This document shows, one piece after another, positions 1-7,400 of a stretch of DNA of 23,298 bases. Source of the stretch: UBA9547 sp044349205. GTDB taxonomy: Bacteria; Bacteroidota; Bacteroidia; Cytophagales; UBA9547. The notes beneath the pieces were generated by a model. The model did no database searches. It had not been told where the DNA came from and saw nothing but the letters and a program-made list of their open reading frames with translations. Both the position numbers and the translations under genes were made by a program. Within the stretch, counting starts at the first letter, position 1, and the number at the start of each line of letters is the position of its first letter. The DNA lies in the NCBI GenBank assembly GCA_044349205.1, contig JBIKRJ010000010.1, positions 1-23,298 of the forward strand. The letters run 5' to 3'.

Positions 1-790
1 CGAAAGTAAAATCGGCGTCTATGCCCATATTTAGGCCTATTTTGTCGTAAAAACTTACGTAGCGCGAGGCTCCCAACAACCATTTTGGCAAGGTCACTTC
101 CACGCTATTTTCCGGAATGCGGTTGCCGGTTAGTAGAAACACATCTTTCAGTTCGTCGGTATTGAACGACCAGGCATTGTAGGTGCCGGTCACGTCACGG
201 GCTACAAACCCAAAACGCCATTTTTTGTATTGGTATTGGGCACCGAAGTCCAACCCAAAGCCCCAAGCCGAGGCAAACTGTCCTACTTGGCGGCGAATGA
301 TTTTAAAATTGGCACCTAAATTTAAGTTACGCAGTAGCACATTTTTTCGGGCATACGATATAAGTGTGCCATAATCGGCCACGGCAAACGAACGCACATT
401 GCCGTAATTTATGGTTCCATTGGCATCGTACAGGAAACGGGTATCGGGAATATTATCCACTCCAAAACGAACCAAACTCACGGCTAAGCTACTGGAAGTG
501 TCCAGTCGCAGGGCAATCGCGCCGTAATCGTATTTGGCAATGCCCGCAAAATATTCAGAGTGCATCAGTGCCCCCTCGTATTTACTTTTCAGGCGGTTTA
601 GTCCGGCTGGGTTCCAATAGCCCGCCGTCACATCATCGACCATAGAAACCGCCGTATTGGACATGCCCAAAGCAGCGGCACCAGCCCCGATATTCATAAA
701 TTCGTTGCTGTATTTGGGAGCAGTAGTTTGGGCAAACAGCAGCACCGGTGCCAAAAAAGCCAGCAATAAAAGGCGTAGAGTCAAGACCAT
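1..790 (-). CDS. PorV/PorQ-family outer-membrane protein (PorV2-like), 3' end outside the window
   Basis: An open frame runs from ATG at 790 to the left edge, giving 263 codons with no stop. Residues 1-21 form a signal peptide (MVLTLRLLLLAFLAPVLLFAQ). The mature part begins with the pattern of PorV/PorQ-type proteins: a conserved stretch around NIGAGAAALGMSNTAV, then DDVTAGYWNPAGL near residues 51-63, followed by alternating hydrophobic strands that fit an outer-membrane beta-barrel. Members of this family work in or beside the type IX secretion system, where PorV carries cargo to the cell-surface attachment complex. A T9SS cargo candidate is encoded at 19320-20450. The gene is divergent from rpsO. 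The assignment to the PorV2-like branch rather than PorV or PorQ is from memory of the motif, and the C-terminus is not visible. Confidence 0.8.
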   Translation of the reverse strand, partial: MVLTLRLLLLAFLAPVLLFAQTTAPKYSNEFMNIGAGAAALGMSNTAVSMVDDVTAGYWNPAGLNRLKSKYEGALMHSEYFAGIAKYDYGAIALRLDTSSSLAVSLVRFGVDNIPDTRFLYDANGTINYGNVRSFAVADYGTLISYARKNVLLRNLNLGANFKIIRRQVGQFASAWGFGLDFGAQYQYKKWRFGFVARDVTGTYNAWSFNTDELKDVFLLTGNRIPENSVEVTLPKWLLGASRYVSFYDKIGLNMGIDADFTF

Positions 791-853
791 TGTAAAACGT
801 TTTGCAATAGCATTTAAGAACGAAAAAGAAGTGTTTAAATTGTAAAACGCAGA

Positions 854-861
854 CAAAAATA
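854..861 (-). promoter_or_regulatory. Possible -7 element for the PorV-like gene
   Basis: On the minus strand this reads TATTTTTG, matching the Bacteroidota -7 consensus TAnnTTTG, about 64 nt before the ATG at 790. I see no convincing -33 TTTG at the expected distance, so this is only a candidate. Confidence 0.3.
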
Positions 862-934
862 AGGATGTAATGGCCAAGTACTTGCTTTGTGGTAAAATTA
901 AAAATAAATATTTCGCATAATCAGAGATTTGTTC

Positions 935-942
935 TAATTTTG
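935..942 (+). promoter_or_regulatory. -7 promoter element for rpsO
   Basis: TAATTTTG is a full match to the Bacteroidota TAnnTTTG consensus. It lies 32 nt upstream of the rpsO ATG, giving a predicted transcript start near 949. The -33 position (TTTC at 911-914, 20 nt upstream) is a weak match to TTTG. Confidence 0.5.
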
Positions 943-974
943 CAGATTGATAGAAAAAAAGTAAAAGTAAGAAT

Positions 975-1250
975 ATGTATTTGACTTCGGAAGCAAAAAC
1001 AAAGTTGTTCAAAAAGCACGGTGCTACAAAATCAGCAAATGACACCGGTTCACCCGAATCACAAGTGGCTTTGTTCACTTTTAGGATTAACAGCATCAAC
1101 GAGCATTTGAAACAATTCCCCAAAGACCACCACTCACGTCAAGGTCTTTTGAAACTGGTAGGTAAAAGAAAAAGACTTTTGACCTATTTGCAACAAAACG
1201 ATATCCAAAGGTATCGCCACTTGATAGCAGAACTTGGAATTAGAAAATAA
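975..1250 (+). CDS. rpsO: 30S ribosomal protein S15
   Basis: The 91-residue product is the normal size for S15 and matches it along its length: the GSPESQVALFTFRINSINEH region that contacts 16S rRNA, the DHHSR motif, LLKLVGKRKRLLTYL, and the C-terminal YRHLIAELGIRK. S15 is a primary binder in assembly of the 30S platform and binds the central domain of 16S rRNA. The ATG at 975 gives the standard N-terminus and has no Shine-Dalgarno sequence, as is usual in Bacteroidota. It is followed by pnp in the same direction, the same order as in E. coli, with a hairpin in between. Confidence 0.98.
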   Translation: MYLTSEAKTKLFKKHGATKSANDTGSPESQVALFTFRINSINEHLKQFPKDHHSRQGLLKLVGKRKRLLTYLQQNDIQRYRHLIAELGIRK

Positions 1251-1273
1251 TTCTTTCTAGATGAAAAATTAAG

Positions 1274-1302
1274 AACAGGGGATTCGTAAAGATTCCCCTG
1301 TT
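1274..1302 (+). terminator. Hairpin between rpsO and pnp (terminator, attenuator or RNase processing site)
   Basis: AACAGGGGA at 1274-1282 pairs perfectly with TCCCCTGTT at 1294-1302, a 9-bp stem with an 11-nt loop. The downstream tract (TTTCATTTCG) is only partly T-rich, so termination may be incomplete. No TAnnTTTG promoter is visible between it and pnp, so pnp probably depends on read-through from rpsO. Confidence 0.6.
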
Positions 1303-1344
1303 TCATTTCGTTCACACAGTACAAACAACTTTATAAACGCTTTA

Positions 1345-3480
1345 ATGTATAATTTAGTCACAAAATCTTTTCTACTACCCGACGGCAGAAAAGTAACCAT
1401 CGAAACAGGCAAACTTGCCAAACAAGCCGACGGAGCAGTAGTAGTAAAACTAGGTGATGCCATGCTTTTGGCTACCATCGTATCAAACAAAGACGCCAAA
1501 GAAGGAATAGATTTCCTACCGCTTTCTGTCGATTATCAAGAAAAATTTGCCGCTGCTGGTCGCATACCGGGCGGTTTCTTAAGAAGAGAAGCCCGCTTGT
1601 CGGATTATGAAATTCTTATTAGCCGTTTGGTCGATAGAGCATTGCGCCCACTTTTCCCTGAAGACTACCACGCCGAAACCCAGGTCATGATTAACCTAAT
1701 TTCGGCCGATAAAAACGTGCAACCCGACTGTTTGGCGGGATTGGCCGCTTCGGCTGCTATTGCCGTTTCTGACATTCCTTTCAACGGCCCTATTTCAGAA
1801 GTACGCGTGGCCAAAGTAAACGGTCAGCTTGTCATAAACCCTTCCCCTGCCGACATTGCAATTGCCGATCTTGAACTAATGGTTGCTGCTTCGGCAAAAG
1901 ACATTGTAATGGTAGAAGGCGAAGCCAACGAAATATCGGAGGTCGAAATGGTGGAAGCATTGAAGTTTGCCCACGAAGCCATCAAAGTACAATGCCAAGC
2001 ACAAGTGGAACTTGCCGCAGCTGTAGGCAACAAGCCCAAGCGCGAATACAACCACGAGGTGAACGACGAGGCTTTAAAGCAAAAAATATATGCAGAACTT
2101 TATCCCAAAGCATACGAAGTTGCCAAGCGTACTATCTCCAACAAAAACGAGCGTTCCGAGTCATTTTCTAAAATTGTAAAGGATTACATCGCGGCCTTGC
2201 CCGAAGATTCGACCGAAAGCAAAGATTTAATCAAGAAATATTATCACGACGTGTTGTACGATGCCGCACGCAACTTGGTATTGGACGAGCGTATTAGATT
2301 AGATGGCCGCAAAACCGACCAAATTCGTGGCATTTGGTCTGAAGTAGGGTACTTGCCCGGCGCACATGGTTCTTCCATCTTCACGCGTGGCGAAACCCAA
2401 TCGCTTACCACTGTTACCCTAGGCACTAAACTAGATGAGCAAATCATCGACTCGGCCATGGTAAACGGTACCAACAAATTTATGCTTCACTATAATTTTC
2501 CTGCCTTTTCAACTGGCGAAGCACGACCTAACCGTGGTCCAGGACGCAGGGAAGTTGGACACGGTAACTTGGCACTTAGGGCTTTGAAAAAAGTACTTCC
2601 TGCCGATACTGAAAATCCATACACCATTCGTATCGTGTCCGATATTTTGGAATCAAATGGTTCTTCTTCTATGGCTACTGTGTGCGCAGGTACACTTGCC
2701 CTGATGGACGCCGGTATTCAAATAAAAGCACCCGTTTCAGGCATTGCCATGGGTCTTATCACCGATGAAAAAACAGGCAAATATGCTGTTCTTTCCGACA
2801 TTTTGGGCGATGAAGACCACTTGGGCGATATGGACTTCAAAGTAACTGGTACTGAAAAAGGCATCACTGCCTGCCAAATGGACTTGAAAGTGAACGGACT
2901 TTCGTATTCTATTGTTGAGGAAGCATTGGCACAAGCTAGAAATGGTCGTCTTCATATCTTGAACGAAATGAAGAAAACCATAGCCCAGCCAAATTCCGAT
3001 TTGAAGCCACATGCGCCTCGTTCGGTAACCCTCACGGTCGAAAAGGAATTCATTGGGGCTATTATTGGGCCTGGCGGAAAAATAATTCAAGAAATACAAC
3101 GCAGTACAGGTGCTACGGTGGTAATTGAAGAAGTGAACAACCAAGGCATCGTGAACATTTTTGCGGTTGACAAAACTGCAATGGACGGTGCAGTGAAACG
3201 TATCAAAGACATAGTGGCGATACCTGAAATAGGCGAAGTGTACGAAGGAAAAGTAAAATCGATTATGCCTTTTGGCGCTTTCATTGAATTTATGCCCGGC
3301 AAAGATGGTCTTTTGCACATCTCCGAAATAAAATGGGAACGCCTAGAAAGCATGGACGGTGTGTTTCAAGATGGCGAAATTGTAAAAGTAAAACTGCTCG
3401 ATATCGACAAGAAAACGGGCAAATTCAAACTTTCCAGAAAAGTGCTTTTGCCAAAACCTGAAGCCGCAAATCAGAACTAA
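1345..3480 (+). CDS. pnp: Polyribonucleotide nucleotidyltransferase (PNPase)
   Basis: The 711-residue product has the complete PNPase architecture: a first RNase PH domain, an all-helical linker, the second catalytic RNase PH domain (GRKTDQIRGIWSEVGYLPGAHGSSIFTRGETQ and later DILGDEDHLGDMDFKVTG), a KH domain with the GPGGK loop at about 575-579, and an S1 domain from about residue 630 (GEVYEGKVKSIMPFGAFIEF). The enzyme degrades RNA 3' to 5' using phosphate, releasing nucleoside diphosphates, and acts as a trimer in the cytoplasm. The ATG at 1345 fits the family N-terminus and has no Shine-Dalgarno sequence. In E. coli, PNPase controls its own mRNA through a leader hairpin cut by RNase III. 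The hairpin at 1274-1302 could play a similar part here, which is inference. Confidence 0.98.
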   Translation: MYNLVTKSFLLPDGRKVTIETGKLAKQADGAVVVKLGDAMLLATIVSNKDAKEGIDFLPLSVDYQEKFAAAGRIPGGFLRREARLSDYEILISRLVDRALRPLFPEDYHAETQVMINLISADKNVQPDCLAGLAASAAIAVSDIPFNGPISEVRVAKVNGQLVINPSPADIAIADLELMVAASAKDIVMVEGEANEISEVEMVEALKFAHEAIKVQCQAQVELAAAVGNKPKREYNHEVNDEALKQKIYAELYPKAYEVAKRTISNKNERSESFSKIVKDYIAALPEDSTESKDLIKKYYHDVLYDAARNLVLDERIRLDGRKTDQIRGIWSEVGYLPGAHGSSIFTRGETQSLTTVTLGTKLDEQIIDSAMVNGTNKFMLHYNFPAFSTGEARPNRGPGRREVGHGNLALRALKKVLPADTENPYTIRIVSDILESNGSSSMATVCAGTLALMDAGIQIKAPVSGIAMGLITDEKTGKYAVLSDILGDEDHLGDMDFKVTGTEKGITACQMDLKVNGLSYSIVEEALAQARNGRLHILNEMKKTIAQPNSDLKPHAPRSVTLTVEKEFIGAIIGPGGKIIQEIQRSTGATVVIEEVNNQGIVNIFAVDKTAMDGAVKRIKDIVAIPEIGEVYEGKVKSIMPFGAFIEFMPGKDGLLHISEIKWERLESMDGVFQDGEIVKVKLLDIDKKTGKFKLSRKVLLPKPEAANQN

Positions 3481-3495
3481 TTCAACAACAAAAAC

Positions 3496-3501
3496 AAGGA
3501 G
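3496..3501 (+). promoter_or_regulatory. Shine-Dalgarno sequence of rpoD (unusual for this phylum)
   Basis: AAGGAG lies 6 nt before the rpoD ATG. None of the other plus-strand starts I inspected here (rpsO, pnp, leuD, the UbiA gene) has such a motif. Bacteroidota ribosomes normally hide the anti-Shine-Dalgarno tail of 16S rRNA, so a clear SD is noteworthy. Confidence 0.7.
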
Positions 3502-3507
3502 TAAGCT

Positions 3508-4371
3508 ATGAGACAGTTAAAGATCAGCAAACAGATAACCAACAGGGAAAGCCAATCGCTTGATAAGTACTTGCAGGAAATCGGTAAAGTAGATCTTTTG
3601 ACTCCCGACGAGGAAGTGGATTTGGCCAAACGCATTCGTGAAGGCGACCAGTTTGCCTTGGAAAAATTGACCAAAGCCAACCTGCGTTTTGTGGTGTCGG
3701 TTGCCAAGCAGTACCAAAACCAAGGGCTTTCTTTGGGCGACTTGATCAACGAAGGAAACCTTGGCTTGATAAAAGCCGCACAACGTTTCGACGAGACACG
3801 TGGATTCAAATTCATCTCTTATGCTGTGTGGTGGATTCGCCAATCCATTCTTCAGGCTTTGGCCGAACAATCGCGTATTGTGCGTTTGCCACTAAACCGT
3901 GTAGGCTCTCTGAACAAAATCTCCAAAACATTTTCAGAGCTGGAGCAAAAATTCGAGCGTGAACCTTCGCCCGAAGAATTGGCCGAAGTTTTGGAAGTTT
4001 CCACTTCTGAAGTGGTCGACACTTTGAAAATATCGGGGCGCCACGTATCGATGGATGCTCCGTTTGTGCAAGGCGAAGAAAACTCGCTATTGGACGTATT
4101 GGAAAACGACGGCGAGGACACCCCCGATTCTGGACTTATCAACGATTCGCTACGCAAAGAAGTGCAACGCGCCCTTTCTACGCTTACACAACGCGAAGCC
4201 GATGTCATTGCCCTCTATTTTGGTTTGAATGGCGAACATGCCATGACCTTGGAAGAGATAGGCGAAAAATTCAGCCTTACACGCGAGCGTGTACGCCAAA
4301 TAAAAGAAAAAGCCATTCGCAGGCTACGTCACACTTCCAGAAGCAAAGCCTTAAAACCCTATTTGGGCTAA
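3508..4371 (+). CDS. rpoD: Primary RNA polymerase sigma factor, short Bacteroidota type
   Basis: The 287-residue protein is a sigma-70 group 1 factor lacking region 1.1, as is usual for Bacteroidota. Region 1.2 is at about 17-47 (SLDKYLQEIGKVDLLTPDEEV), region 2 at about 58-118 including the -10-binding and melting residues (GFKFISYAVWWIRQSILQAL), region 3 at about 124-190, and region 4 at about 225-275 with the -35-binding helix-turn-helix (MTLEEIGEKFSLTRERVRQIKEKAIRRLR). It directs core polymerase to housekeeping promoters, which in this phylum carry -33 TTTG and -7 TAnnTTTG elements. It starts 27 nt after the pnp stop, so it is probably co-transcribed, and its start has an AAGGAG motif unlike its neighbours. 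Confidence 0.97.
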   Translation: MRQLKISKQITNRESQSLDKYLQEIGKVDLLTPDEEVDLAKRIREGDQFALEKLTKANLRFVVSVAKQYQNQGLSLGDLINEGNLGLIKAAQRFDETRGFKFISYAVWWIRQSILQALAEQSRIVRLPLNRVGSLNKISKTFSELEQKFEREPSPEELAEVLEVSTSEVVDTLKISGRHVSMDAPFVQGEENSLLDVLENDGEDTPDSGLINDSLRKEVQRALSTLTQREADVIALYFGLNGEHAMTLEEIGEKFSLTRERVRQIKEKAIRRLRHTSRSKALKPYLG

Positions 4372-4390
4372 TCAAAATTGCCACCGCATG

Positions 4391-4428
4391 GAAAAGCATT
4401 GTTGGAAACGGCAATGCTTTTCTTTTTT
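4391..4428 (+). terminator. Rho-independent terminator after rpoD
   Basis: GAAAAGCATTG at 4391-4401 pairs perfectly with CAATGCTTTTC at 4412-4422 (11 bp, 10-nt loop) and is followed directly by a run of T. It ends the rpsO-pnp-rpoD transcription unit. Confidence 0.9.
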
Positions 4429-4470
4429 CAAGAAAAGTAATTTGGAAAAGCAGGGACAGGAGAGTTTACA

Positions 4471-4565
4471 CTTCGACAAGCTCAGTAACCGCACTTCGAC
4501 AGGCTCAGTAACCGCACTTCGACAGACTCAGTGCCCTTTTTTAACGGACGCTGAGTGTATCGAAG
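4471..4565 (+). repeat. Three tandem 23-nt repeats plus an inverted copy
   Basis: The unit CTTCGACAAGCTCAGTAACC(GCA) starts at 4471, 4494 and 4517, an exact 23-nt period, with one or two substitutions between copies. After a short T-rich spacer, 4546-4565 carries an inverted copy (GGACGCTGAGTGTATCGAAG) that can pair with the third unit. The rest of this 364-nt gene-free interval (4372-4735) holds the rpoD terminator and the putative leuD promoter and no credible ORF. A diverged pair of the same unit lies at 14888-14928. Confidence 0.85.
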
Positions 4566-4708
4566 CGTCATGGAACTTTAGTCGCAGAAGTGGCAGCATG
4601 GGAAACATTGGTCGGACGAAAAGGTAAAATGTGTCATTTTTTGTACAATCCTCATCATTTCCCATTTCTTCGAACAAATAGCATGTATCGTATTGCCAAT
4701 ATCCTTGG

Positions 4709-4716
4709 TATATTTG
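4709..4716 (+). promoter_or_regulatory. -7 promoter element for leuD
   Basis: TATATTTG matches TAnnTTTG exactly, 19 nt before the leuD ATG, predicting a short leader. No clear -33 TTTG is seen. Confidence 0.4.
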
Positions 4717-4735
4717 CACTTCCAAGTAGATTCCC

Positions 4736-5338
4736 ATGTCCAAAAAGACTTTTAAAAAACTTGTTTCCACAGCAGTTCCTGTTCAAGTTGACAATATCGA
4801 TACCGACCAAATAATTCCGGCTCGCTTCCTGAAAGCCACTTCTAGGGAGGGTTTTGGTCAAAATTTATTTTGCGACTGGCGCTACAATACCGACGGTTCG
4901 CCCAAATCTGATTTTGTAATGAACTCGGGCGTATTTAATGGACGTATTTTGGTGGCGGGCAACAATTTTGGTTGTGGTTCTAGCCGCGAACATGCCGCTT
5001 GGGCCATTGTAGATGCCGGTTTCGATGTGGTGGTCTCTAGTTTTTTTGCCGACATTTTTCGTGGCAACTCCCTGAACAATGGATTGCTACCCGTACAAGT
5101 AAGCCCCGCTTTTTTGCAAGCGATTTTCAAGGCGGTAAACCAAAATCCTAAGACGGAAATAGAAGTGGATTTGGAAACCCAAACCATCAAACTGGTACAA
5201 GAAGGCTCTTCTGAAGGCTTTGAAATAAATCCTTACAAAAAAATGTGCCTCATAAACGGCTACGACGACATTGATTATATCTTGAGCTTGAAAGACAAAG
5301 TAGAGGCTTACGAAGCGAGCAGAGAGTTTAACTTTTAA
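4736..5338 (+). CDS. leuD: 3-isopropylmalate dehydratase small subunit
   Basis: The 200-residue protein is the swivel-domain subunit that, with LeuC, isomerises 2-isopropylmalate to 3-isopropylmalate in leucine synthesis. Family signatures are VDNIDTDQIIPARFLK at about 18-33, with the acidic and aspartate residues of the substrate pocket, and GNNFGCGSSREHAAWA at about 75-90. The C-terminal part (INGYDDIDYILSLKDKVEAYE) also fits LeuD. The ATG at 4736 gives the usual N-terminus; no Shine-Dalgarno sequence is seen. Neither leuC, leuA nor leuB is next to it: the upstream neighbour is rpoD behind a strong terminator, and the downstream neighbour is convergent recN. It therefore stands alone here with its own promoter. 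Confidence 0.95.
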   Translation: MSKKTFKKLVSTAVPVQVDNIDTDQIIPARFLKATSREGFGQNLFCDWRYNTDGSPKSDFVMNSGVFNGRILVAGNNFGCGSSREHAAWAIVDAGFDVVVSSFFADIFRGNSLNNGLLPVQVSPAFLQAIFKAVNQNPKTEIEVDLETQTIKLVQEGSSEGFEINPYKKMCLINGYDDIDYILSLKDKVEAYEASREFNF

Positions 5339-5343
5339 TGCTG

Positions 5344-5371
5344 GGTTGTGGGTTTCGAGTTGTGAGAAGAA
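5344..5371 (+). repeat. Degenerate 7-nt repeats between leuD and recN
   Basis: Consecutive heptads GGTTGTG, GGTTTCG, AGTTGTG and AGAAGAA fill most of the 55-nt convergent gap. Three fit RGTTNNG. The last 14 nt are nearly repeated at 19163-19176 (AATTGTGAGAAGAA). No terminator is visible in the gap. Confidence 0.55.
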
Positions 5372-5393
5372 GGAATTCCTACTTGTTTTTTCT

Positions 5394-7043
5394 TTAGTCC
5401 AACAATTCTTTGGCACTTTGGCGTGCCGACTCACTTGGTGATTTTCCGCCTATCATTTTGGCAATTTCGGTAATGCGTTCTTCTTCATTCAGCTTGCGAA
5501 TGTGGCTTAAGGTGCGCTGCTGTGTTTCATCTTTGTACACATAAAAATGCGATTTGCCTTTGGAGGCCATTTGAGGCAAATGGGTAATGGTGAAAATCTG
5601 ATGGCGGCTGGCCATTTCCTCTATCAAAGTAGCCATGTTGTAGGCAATTTCGCCCGAAACCCCCGCGTCTATCTCGTCGAAAATAAGCGTGGGCATAGCT
5701 TTTTTCCCTGCCAGCAAGTATTTGATAACCAGCATAAGGCGTGAAAATTCGCCTCCCGATGCTACATCGGCCATGGGCTTGGGCGACAAGCCTTTGTTGG
5801 CACTGAACAGGAAAGTGACTTTCTCCAACCCTTCGGATGAGGGCGTTTGGGGCTGTAATTGAATTTGAAAGGTGGCATTGGGCATACCCAACAAAGTCAG
5901 TTTTTGCGTTGCCGCTAGTTCGAACGAAGGGACAGCTTCCACTCTGCTCTTAGTGAGCAGTTTGCCCAGTTCCAGCATTTGCTTTTCGGCAGCTTGTAGG
6001 GCTTCTCTGGCCTCTTCCACCAAGGCATCGGAATTTTCGACCAATGAAAGTTTGGTACCAAAATCGTCGCGAATGGTTTCCAATTCTTCTACACTGGCCA
6101 CCCCGTGCTTGCGTTGCAATTTGTACAAAAGGCTGAGACGGTCTTGCACTTCCAACAACCTTTCGGGATTGGTTTCGGTATGGTCGGCAAGGTGTGTAAT
6201 TTCATTATTAAGGTCGCGCAGGTCGAAGCGAATGCTGCTTAGTTTGTCTTTATGCGACAAGAAGTTAGGCGAATAGGAGGCCAACTGGTCAAACAAATTG
6301 GAAAGCGAATGAATGGCTGAAATGACCGAGAATTCCTCTCCTTCCAACAAAGCTTGGGCTTGAACCAGCTTTTCTTTAATATCGTCGGCATTTTCTAAAA
6401 GCGCTTGTTCTGCTTCCAATTTCTCTTGTTCCTCTTTTTCAAGATGGGCTTCGTCTAGTTCGCCAAACACAAAACGCAAATAGTCCAACTCCTTACTGGC
6501 TTCTTTGGCCGTTGCCAAAAGTTCTTCGTACCGCTTTTCCGATTTTCTATAAAGGGAAAAAGCCTGTTGAAACTGTGTTTTCAGCACTCTGTTTTGGGCA
6601 AAATGATCGAGTAACTGAATTTGGTAATATTGTTTTTTTAGGAAAATGGTTTCATGCTGCGAATGCACGTCCATCAGTTCGCCTACAATTGCATCCAGTT
6701 TTTCCAAATTCACGGGCGTATCGTTAACAAAAGCGCGCGATTTTCCACTTGGCACTATCTCTCTGCGCACGATGCAAGGATTTTCATAGTCCAGATCGTT
6801 TTCTTCGAACACTTCTTTCAGCTCGTCCTTTTGAAGCAGGAAATGGCCTTCAATAATGCACTTTTCCGACTCGTCGTACAGGGTTTTAGTATCGGCGCGC
6901 TGCCCCATCAGAAGGCCAATGGCACCCAAAAGTATCGATTTTCCAGCTCCAGTTTCGCCTGTAATGATATTCATTCCTGCATCAGGGAAAATTTCCAATT
7001 CCTTGATTAAGATGTAGTTCTGAATAAGAAGTTTTTGAAGCAT
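5394..7043 (-). CDS. recN: DNA repair protein RecN
   Basis: The 549-residue product is an SMC-like ATPase acting early in repair of double-strand breaks by promoting end alignment and RecA-dependent recombination. Visible parts in order are: the N-terminal ATPase half with Walker A GETGAGKS at 29-36; a long charged coiled-coil region from about 150 to 380 (runs such as KEEQEKLEAEQALLE and EEAREALQAAEKQMLELGK); and the C-terminal half with the ABC signature VASGGEFSRLMLVIKYLL and Walker B TLIFDEIDAGVSGE near 450. Length is normal for RecN. The start lies 1 nt after the stop of the small upstream ORF (7045-7296), so the two are almost certainly one operon. It converges on leuD. Confidence 0.97.
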   Translation of the reverse strand: MLQKLLIQNYILIKELEIFPDAGMNIITGETGAGKSILLGAIGLLMGQRADTKTLYDESEKCIIEGHFLLQKDELKEVFEENDLDYENPCIVRREIVPSGKSRAFVNDTPVNLEKLDAIVGELMDVHSQHETIFLKKQYYQIQLLDHFAQNRVLKTQFQQAFSLYRKSEKRYEELLATAKEASKELDYLRFVFGELDEAHLEKEEQEKLEAEQALLENADDIKEKLVQAQALLEGEEFSVISAIHSLSNLFDQLASYSPNFLSHKDKLSSIRFDLRDLNNEITHLADHTETNPERLLEVQDRLSLLYKLQRKHGVASVEELETIRDDFGTKLSLVENSDALVEEAREALQAAEKQMLELGKLLTKSRVEAVPSFELAATQKLTLLGMPNATFQIQLQPQTPSSEGLEKVTFLFSANKGLSPKPMADVASGGEFSRLMLVIKYLLAGKKAMPTLIFDEIDAGVSGEIAYNMATLIEEMASRHQIFTITHLPQMASKGKSHFYVYKDETQQRTLSHIRKLNEEERITEIAKMIGGKSPSESARQSAKELLD

Positions 7044-7044
7044 C

Positions 7045-7296
7045 CTAAAAACTGCTTGCCTTGTCGTACACTATCTCGCTAATTTCAGAAGTGGAAAACT
7101 GGAAGTTTTTCCCTTTCATGTTTTGGCACTTGAACACAGTGCCTTCGACCTTTTTCAACACTCCGAAAAAAACCGTCCTGTCGTGCAAAATAAAGTTCAT
7201 TTCTTTTCCCACAAGTTGGCTGTCTTGCAAAGCAAGTTCAGGTTTCAATCTGAAAATCCGTTTTCCCAAAATACAGCGCTTGTTTTCTACAAACAT
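7045..7296 (-). CDS. Small conserved-looking protein with an LSm/Sm-like pattern, upstream of recN
   Basis: I do not recognise a named family for this 83-residue protein. The segment from about residue 28 to 78 (LVGKEMNFILHDRTVFFGVL, then KKVEGTVFKCQNMKGKNFQF, then STSEISEIVYD) has the spacing of a five-stranded Sm/LSm barrel: a polar turn before a short strand ending in a Gly, then strands ending in a hydrophobic core. That fold suggests RNA or protein binding, which is inference only. It starts at the ATG at 7296, has no signal peptide or membrane segment, and its TAG lies 1 nt before the recN ATG, so it is translated from the same message. No promoter match is clear upstream. Confidence 0.75.
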   Translation of the reverse strand: MFVENKRCILGKRIFRLKPELALQDSQLVGKEMNFILHDRTVFFGVLKKVEGTVFKCQNMKGKNFQFSTSEISEIVYDKASSF

Positions 7297-7400
7297 ACTT
7301 ATTTTGGCGGCTATCTTTTTAAAAGCAGAGGCGATTTTTGGACTATCGAACCAAATGCCCTACACAAATCCTATGAATAGGAAGCGCATTGAAGTTAAAG

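Noticed and set aside
2737..3318. Long antisense ORF (193 codons) within pnp
   Set aside because: It lies entirely inside the well-conserved pnp gene on the other strand, has no recognisable motif and is explained by codon structure of pnp.
4388..4627. Short ORF after rpoD
   Set aside because: It begins in the rpoD terminator hairpin and reads through the tandem 23-nt repeats, so it is repeat-derived.
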